Positions 58,720 to 64,000 of a stretch of DNA of 64,000 nt are shown in pieces. How positions within the stretch are numbered: the first letter of the stretch is position 1; every line of letters starts with the position of its first letter. This stretch comes from Chelydra serpentina. Taxonomy: Eukaryota; Chordata; Testudines; Chelydridae. The notes beneath the pieces were generated by a model, which worked only from the letters and a program-made list of their open reading frames with translations, ran no database searches and was not told the DNA's origin. The translations under genes were made by a program, and so were the position numbers. The DNA is taken from positions 10,354,501 through 10,418,500 of the forward strand of contig JBAIAC010000003.1 of assembly GCA_037349315.1 (NCBI GenBank). Reading direction: 5' to 3'.

Positions 58720-60384
58720 ACAGTATATGAAGACGTGGAAGATACAAGCCCCTTAAAGCTTACATCAAAGAGAAAAATACTCTTCACAAACTCTGAAATA
58801 TGTGTTGTCAGGAAAGCAAACAAATGCAAAAAACTGTCAAAAGCCACCAGTGCTGGACAGAATTAAGTGATGCCGGCAGCAAAAGCAGGGGGGAGATTAA
58901 TTGTATTGGCGGGTAGTGGATGAGTTTTCTACTTTTGATGATGTGCCACCAATACTCTATCACAGGGGTTGCTTTCAGAAATACAGAAGCAAGTTGAATT
59001 TGGCACATGTCAGAGTTATATTGTACCCAGAAAAGAAAACAGACAGACAATCTGATCAGAGAGCATCATGCTCACCTACTTCTATAGCCACCAGAGTAAG
59101 CACATCTTCCAGTGATTGGTCCAGCTGCAGTGTTTGCTGGAGAAAAACACACAGGAAAGACAAGCAACTTCATAAAATAGAAGATTTGAGAAAGTAACCA
59201 ATTTAAGAGAAGCAGCACTTTGAAGAGGAGATGACATGCTGCATAGACTATCTGGGGAAGACTTGATTGCTAAGGATGGCATTTATCACTCAACATGCCT
59301 TTTCCCCCGACTTGAAAAAAACAAATCTTAAACCAAAACCATCTAGTTCCACTGCAACATCATAGTCACTTTAGGACATTGTATTTTATCAGCTGATTGA
59401 CGAGACAGACAATAGTCTTATGTACAACAAGGAGGCTTTTCTCCTGTCCAAGCTGCTACAAAGACATAAAGCCCCATTTCCCCTCAGATGAAGTAACTGC
59501 AAGCTATTTCAGTAGCACACTACAGGCAAGATTAGAAAGACATTGTTGTTCTGCAATTTCATTCCATGCACAGCATGGACAAAGCAAGTCTGCCATTGTT
59601 CTATGTAGTGCAACATTAGCTCATGCTGTCCAAGTGGTAAGTAATCTAAAGCAGGAACGTAAGTTGTCCATATATTTTGTGGATGTTCTTCTGGTGAGTG
59701 AACCTGATGAACAGCTTTCAAATGAACAAGCAATTTTGTATAATTCTGCTTCAATTGTTTTGTCTGAAATATGAAAAGGAAAGCCTCAGAGTATGAGTCA
59801 AAGCCAGGTGATTGTAGTTTACAGAGTTCAGCTACTTTTGTGCTTGCCCCAATTGGGGCAAGAGTTTGTCCTTTGGTTGATAAAGAGTTGTATAATTCAG
59901 AGAGCAATGAGCATCGTCCTCCAGCAGACATTCAAAGAAGACGCCTCTCATTTGCAGAGTGCATAGTATTTAACAGTACCAAAACTAGCACCCCACTGCA
60001 CATAAGCCTTGAATTTGGGCTACACCATGAATTTGGGTCTTGCAGTTTAATTGGCATGCTGCACCTTCCTGGATTCGGCATCTGTTCTACTGAGCTGTGG
60101 CAGTTCATCATTAATGCTGCAAAAACTGAAGTGAAGCCTTGGGCGGGGGGGCGGGGTGTTCATTCCAAATGGAATTGTACCATTTCATACTGGTGGAAAT
60201 CTCATCCATAAAGGGGATGATAATATAGACATCAACGTAGAGACTGCATCTGGAAAGACTACCTTCCATTCAGGGGCTAGAGTGGTATTTCAAGAACAAT
60301 CTGCCTATAGTCCAGCATCACAAGAAATAGCACTGAAGTGTGGGAGAGACGAGTCAGTCCCTTACTCTGCCTGGGCAGAGTCTC
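58720..60384 (+). pseudogene. Decayed repeat-borne protein of unnamed family
   Basis: A long, much broken coding region. Blocks in order: ILYHRGCFQKYRSKLNL near 58950, CSVCW near 59126, GEDLIAKDGIYHSTC near 59256-59303, CSATLAHAVQVVSNLK and EPDEQLSNEQAILYNSA (frame 59397-59774), then NSTKTSTPLHISLEFGLHHE (frame 59771-60211), then HTGGNLIHKGDDNIDINVET and TFHSGARVVFQEQSAY (frame 60156 on). The blocks sit in at least three different frames, with stops between. I recognise the YHxxC, LIAK..xYHxxC and TFHxxxxV sequence pattern from uncharacterised predicted proteins repeated in animal genomes, but cannot name the element. The two Cys/His modules suggest metal binding. A Harbinger MITE has cut the 3' end. 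Confidence 0.6.
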
Positions 60385-60387
60385 TTA

Positions 60388-60682
60388 GGGCTGGTCTACA
60401 CTAACTCCCCAATTCGAACTAAGATACGCAACTTCAGCTACGTGAATAACGTAGCTGAAGTCGAACTCTTAGTTCGAATGAAAATGTACTTACCCGGGGT
60501 CCACACGCGGCGCGCAGGCTCCCCCGTCGACTCCGCCTACTCCGTTCGTCGAGCAGGATTACCAGCGTCGACGGGGGGAGCACTTCCTGGTTCGATTTAT
60601 CGCGTCTAGACAAGACGCGCTAAATCGAACCCAGAAGATCGATTGGACTCCTCCGACAGGACGCGTGAGTATAGACGTACCC
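60388..60682. mobile_element. 295-bp Harbinger-like MITE, TTA duplication
   Basis: Inverted counterpart of 40375-40670. It begins GGGCTGGTCTACACTAACTC and ends GTATAGACGTACCC. TTA flanks both ends (60385-60387 and 60683-60685), a 3-bp Harbinger-type duplication. It interrupts the unnamed repeat protein, so it is younger. Confidence 0.87.
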
Positions 60683-60685
60683 TTA

Positions 60686-61426
60686 GAAGTGTGCAATATT
60701 TGAAAAACCTAGAACCCTAATGACACCTGTGCAAATGTGGTCACAAAAAAAAATCCAATGTTATGTCTCCAAATAATACAGAGAGTCATTACAGTAACCA
60801 AAAATTAATGCAGATACTTCAAAGTGATCATTTTAATGTGTTGAAGATATAACTGTTTATCCCCATATATAAAGGCACCACTTGACAGATCCTCATCAGA
60901 CCTCACCTTAAAGTAGACATAACAAGCTTTCCAATGATGTAAGGATGTGTAGAGAGGTTACATTAAGTCAACTAAATCAGTGGTGTCTGTGGCTCACCTA
61001 GAAGGTTCTAGCATGTCTTTACTCCTCTAAGTAGACACTCGCTGTCTACATGACTATTTATACAAGTGCTAGCAGAGCATGAAGTGCACACTCTTATGCC
61101 ACCATAAGCAAAGACCGTCTATGATTCCATGGGATTGGAGAAATATTATCATCTCCTACTCTTTGAGGTCCCAGTTGTGCTATTTTACAGTGAGTAGTAA
61201 CTTAGGGTGGGATTCACAAAGGTGTTTAGGTGCCTGACTCCCATTCAGTTAATCAATTATATGTTTGGTAAGGCACTATTCAGTATGAGGAACTGGGCCC
61301 TGAATGGTGGAGCTGAAAGAATTGTTCAGGGAACTCCAAGGGACACTAGCTGGAATGAAATTAAGCCCAGGTAAATGCAGGAAATATCAAGCAATTCTTC
61401 CCTAGCAGGACTCAGACCATAATGAG
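60686..61426. other. Non-coding spacer
   Basis: Possibly the continuation of the interrupted repeat, but no coding blocks are readable. Confidence 0.45.
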
Positions 61427-61604
61427 GATCATAGAATCTCAGGGTTGGAAGGGACCTTAGGAGGTCATCTAGTCCAACCCCCTGCTCAAAGCAGGACCAA
61501 TCCCCAATTTTTGCCCCTGATCCCTAAATGGCCCCCTCAAGGATTGAACTCACAACCCTGGGTTTAGCAGGCCGATGCTCAAACCACTGAGCTATCCCTC
61601 CCCC
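61427..61604 (-). repeat. tRNA-headed SINE with CR1 tail
   Basis: Reverse-oriented sister of the SINE at 38286-38468: CR1 tail at left (ATAGAATCTCAGGGTTGG), B-box complement GGATTGAAC at 61541-61549 and A-box complement CCACTGAGCTA at 61584-61594. Confidence 0.9.
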
Positions 61605-61796
61605 TTGAAGGCCTATTGAAAACCAGGTGACCATGGATTCTAATCATCACTGTTTCGCAACAAGAACTGCATGCTTAAAAACTAAGAAGTAGCAATTATT
61701 CTTCCTGCACAGCAGCTGGTTTTCCAATGTTTATTACCTGTTCATTTCAGAATGATCTCTTAAAAAAACCAAAAACCACATCTGTAATTTTCACTC

Positions 61797-61925
61797 CATG
61801 CATCTGAAGAAGTGGGTTTTTTACCCACAAAAGCTTATGCCCAAATAAATCTGTTAGTCTTTAAGGTGCCACCAGACTCCTTGTTGTTTTTGTGGATACA
61901 GACTAACATGGCTAGCCCCTGATAC
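61797..61925 (+). repeat. Putative Penelope-type repeat with degraded hammerhead core
   Basis: CTGAAGA at 61804-61810 and stem II GTGGGT/ACCCAC are kept, but GAAA has become AAAA (61829-61832) and the cleavage-site U is lost. The copy ends CAGACTAACATGGCTAGCCC. Confidence 0.65.
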
Positions 61926-62964
61926 TAAAAACCACATCATGACTATTCTACAGTTCAAATGCGACATGAGAAAAAGAAGCATGAAAAAATCAGAAACCAG
62001 CCAAAATATTGTCATTTGCTTTCCACTCTCTGGATGACATCCAGCTAGGTTGACATCAAATTGTGTCAATAAGATTGTCCTCTTCAGATGGGAAATTTCC
62101 TGCATTCCAATAGTAAAATGTTATGACTTGGGCCCTGATCCTTCCAACACTTATGCATGGGAGGAAGTCCATGTATTTGACAAGTCCCTACACACTAAAT
62201 TCACTCAAAACAGCGAGTCCTAGACTATGGCAGACCATGAAAATGCTTCCTTTGGCTTTAATGGGCTTTGGATAAAGCACTCAGGGCCAGACTTTCGAGT
62301 GCTCATCCCCGCAGCGGGGGCCAGAGTTTCAAAAGAGCTCAGTTCCCACTGAGGCACCTACATGAAGTGGCCACATTTCCAGAAGGCCTCAGCACACAAC
62401 AGCTTCCATTGTGACCTCTATGGCTAGATTTCCAAAAGGGATCAGCAGAGGGCCACACTATCACATCTGCTCTTTTGGGGCATGAGACAGGCCAGACATT
62501 TATTGATAGCTGTACATTTCCACACGCTCTGACTGGCCTCTGCAGGGAAAAATCCCTGACATGGCCTAGTGATGGGGAAATAGCAGACTGCCCACAGCGG
62601 AGTCACTTCTTCAGGAAAGTGCTGTTACTGCTTCTTGCTAGGGAGCACATATATTCACATGCCCCCTGTGATGCTGGCAGATCAGGTCATGCCAGAGTGT
62701 ACTCAGGCCAATTCCATTGTATATTAGTATACATCAAAGTGATTCTTGAAGGTAGAAGAGTGTATTTGGTGTTAAGGCTTCATAAAACCAATGGGATGTT
62801 ATGTGCATTGTTTTCTCTTCTCTGTATCCTGTTATGATGCAGCAGCAAACATTTACATTGTGTATAGCCCTGTAACTAAGTAACCCATCAAAGAAGCCGT
62901 GTGGAATGCTACTGAAGGACTTAATCAGTATACGTGCTAATATCAAAGCAAATGATCATTGTGA
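61926..62964. other. Non-coding, nothing firm
   Basis: 62275-62450 has TTTCAAAAGAGCTCAGTTCC-type words of an old MITE. No gene. Confidence 0.45.
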
Positions 62965-63611
62965 GTGATGACCGGAGGTCAGAGACCCAAAGTGCATTCC
63001 TCACTCACCGTCATCGGAGGGAAAGCCCGTGCAGTTAGAGACACAATCAGAAAAAGCTATAAATGTGGATTCAAGGAAAAATCCATCATCTCTGGACTGT
63101 TTGGACTAGATGCAAAGCACAGCTCCCCAGAGACAATCTGGGCACCCTGAAAAGACTTTTGGGAAACTGGCAGTTTGTTACATCACTGTCACCATTTGGA
63201 ACTACAAACTGTGACTCACCTGTTAATATATTTCACCTGCTTTAAACTCTCAATAACTCCCCTTTCTTTTTCTTAGCTTAGTTAGTTTACTATAGAATTA
63301 GCTGCCAGCATTGCCTTTGGTGTAAGATCTGGAGTACCAACTGATCTGGGGTAAATGATTGGTCTCTTGAGACTGGGAGCAACCTGATGTGGTGTGATTT
63401 TTGGTTTATGTGACCATTTATCACAAAGTCCAGTTTATCTGGCTGGCAAGACACAGAGTCTGTGACTCTGTTGTAAGACGGTTACAGTGATGCAATAATT
63501 CACATTTGTTCCTGGCTTGATGAAATCTAATTATAGAACAAACCGTCAGCTTGGGGTATAGCGCTGCCCTAAGGTAGGCACTCACAGTTGTGAGTCACTC
63601 CAGACAGCATG
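62965..63611 (+). mobile_element. LTR of an endogenous retrovirus-like element
   Basis: AACTCTCAATAACTCCCCTT and the following TTTCTTTTTCTTAG, TGTGACTCTGTTGTAAGACG and GTTGTGAGTCACTCCAGACA are an LTR arrangement I recall from turtle genomes; the right edge ATGACA fits an LTR end. The left edge is uncertain and no internal genes adjoin. Confidence 0.45.
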
Positions 63612-64000
63612 ACACCCCCTAGCCAGCAATGAGACCTCTCAGAAAGCAGGAGAGCCTGGAAAAATTTCCTGTCTCTTGGTTTACGGTAGGTATTTGAAGT
63701 CTGGGACTATAATGCCAGGCAAATGGACAGGAACGATCCCCAGCTCTGCATAACAATCTCCTGGGATTAGGGATTTATAGTGGCGAAACTGAGAATGCAT
63801 ACTGACAGATGTGAGACCTTGAAAGTGTGGGAACTGCAAAATATTATATTGAGATGTGCCAGGCATGACGGGCACCTGGGACAGTCATAGACTATTGTAT
63901 TAATAACTCATATGTATCTGTGTTCCTAGCTCACTGTGCTTGTTCTCTGTGGAATGTGGAATCACTAGAGAATTACTAATGAAAATTCCTAATGCTGGTT
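63612..64000. other. Non-coding, nothing recognised
   Basis: Sequence to the right window edge; nothing supported. Confidence 0.5.

Noticed and set aside
59509..59931. 140-codon minus-strand frame
   Set aside because: Antisense to the block-conserved repeat protein on the plus strand.
40375..60682. CRISPR-like or operon-like organisation
   Set aside because: Repeats are dispersed MITEs with their own duplications; there is no regular spacing or cas gene.

Overview
This window looks like vertebrate, most likely turtle, nuclear DNA, and consists almost entirely of non-coding sequence and decayed transposable elements. I found no host gene with exons, splice sites or a credible start-to-stop reading frame, and no structural RNA gene outside SINE heads. 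The turtle assignment is an inference. It rests on many CR1 LINE copies, two tRNA-headed SINEs that end in a CR1 tail (the architecture known from tortoise pol III SINEs), MIR/CORE-SINE fossils, and several hAT-like and Harbinger-like non-autonomous elements. A crocodilian is the main alternative.

Layout. 1-3.2 kb: 3' part of a GC-rich Tx1-clade LINE with nearly complete reverse transcriptase. 3.2-7.2 kb: AT-rich sequence holding a 54-bp inverted pair. 7.2-9.0 kb: long CR1 copy on the minus strand. 9-14.6 kb: old SINE, CR1 and palindromic fossils plus a 114-bp hAT-like MITE. 14.6-15.7 kb: solo LTR. 16.2-19.7 kb: dense small repeats, including a 675-bp hAT-like element with a GC-rich internal tandem array and a repeat carrying a hammerhead-ribozyme-like core. 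20.7-22.0 kb: older CR1. 22.5-29.9 kb: a minus-strand Ty3/Gypsy element split by an LTR element that is itself split by a CR1. 31.4-38.6 kb: a second, plus-strand Ty3/Gypsy element of another lineage, invaded by a 5' CR1 piece, a Harbinger fragment, two CR1 tails and a SINE. 40.4-49.3 kb: MITEs, two putative Penelope-type repeats and old CR1 tails. 52.3-53.5 kb: third solo LTR of the series. 56.4-57.5 kb: CR1. 58.7-60.4 kb: decayed coding sequence of an unnamed repeat-borne protein family. 60.4-63.6 kb: Harbinger MITE, SINE, hammerhead-like repeat and a plus-strand LTR.

The elements do not form a pathway. What ties them together is insertion order: target-site duplications and split homologies allow relative dating. 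The most interesting candidates are the hammerhead-like cores shared by two repeat families, the uncharacterised repeat protein at 58.7-60.4 kb, the 675-bp hAT element with a minisatellite core, and the two multi-level nests. Repeat names rest on recognised protein motifs, terminal repeats and recalled family consensus, not on a database search.
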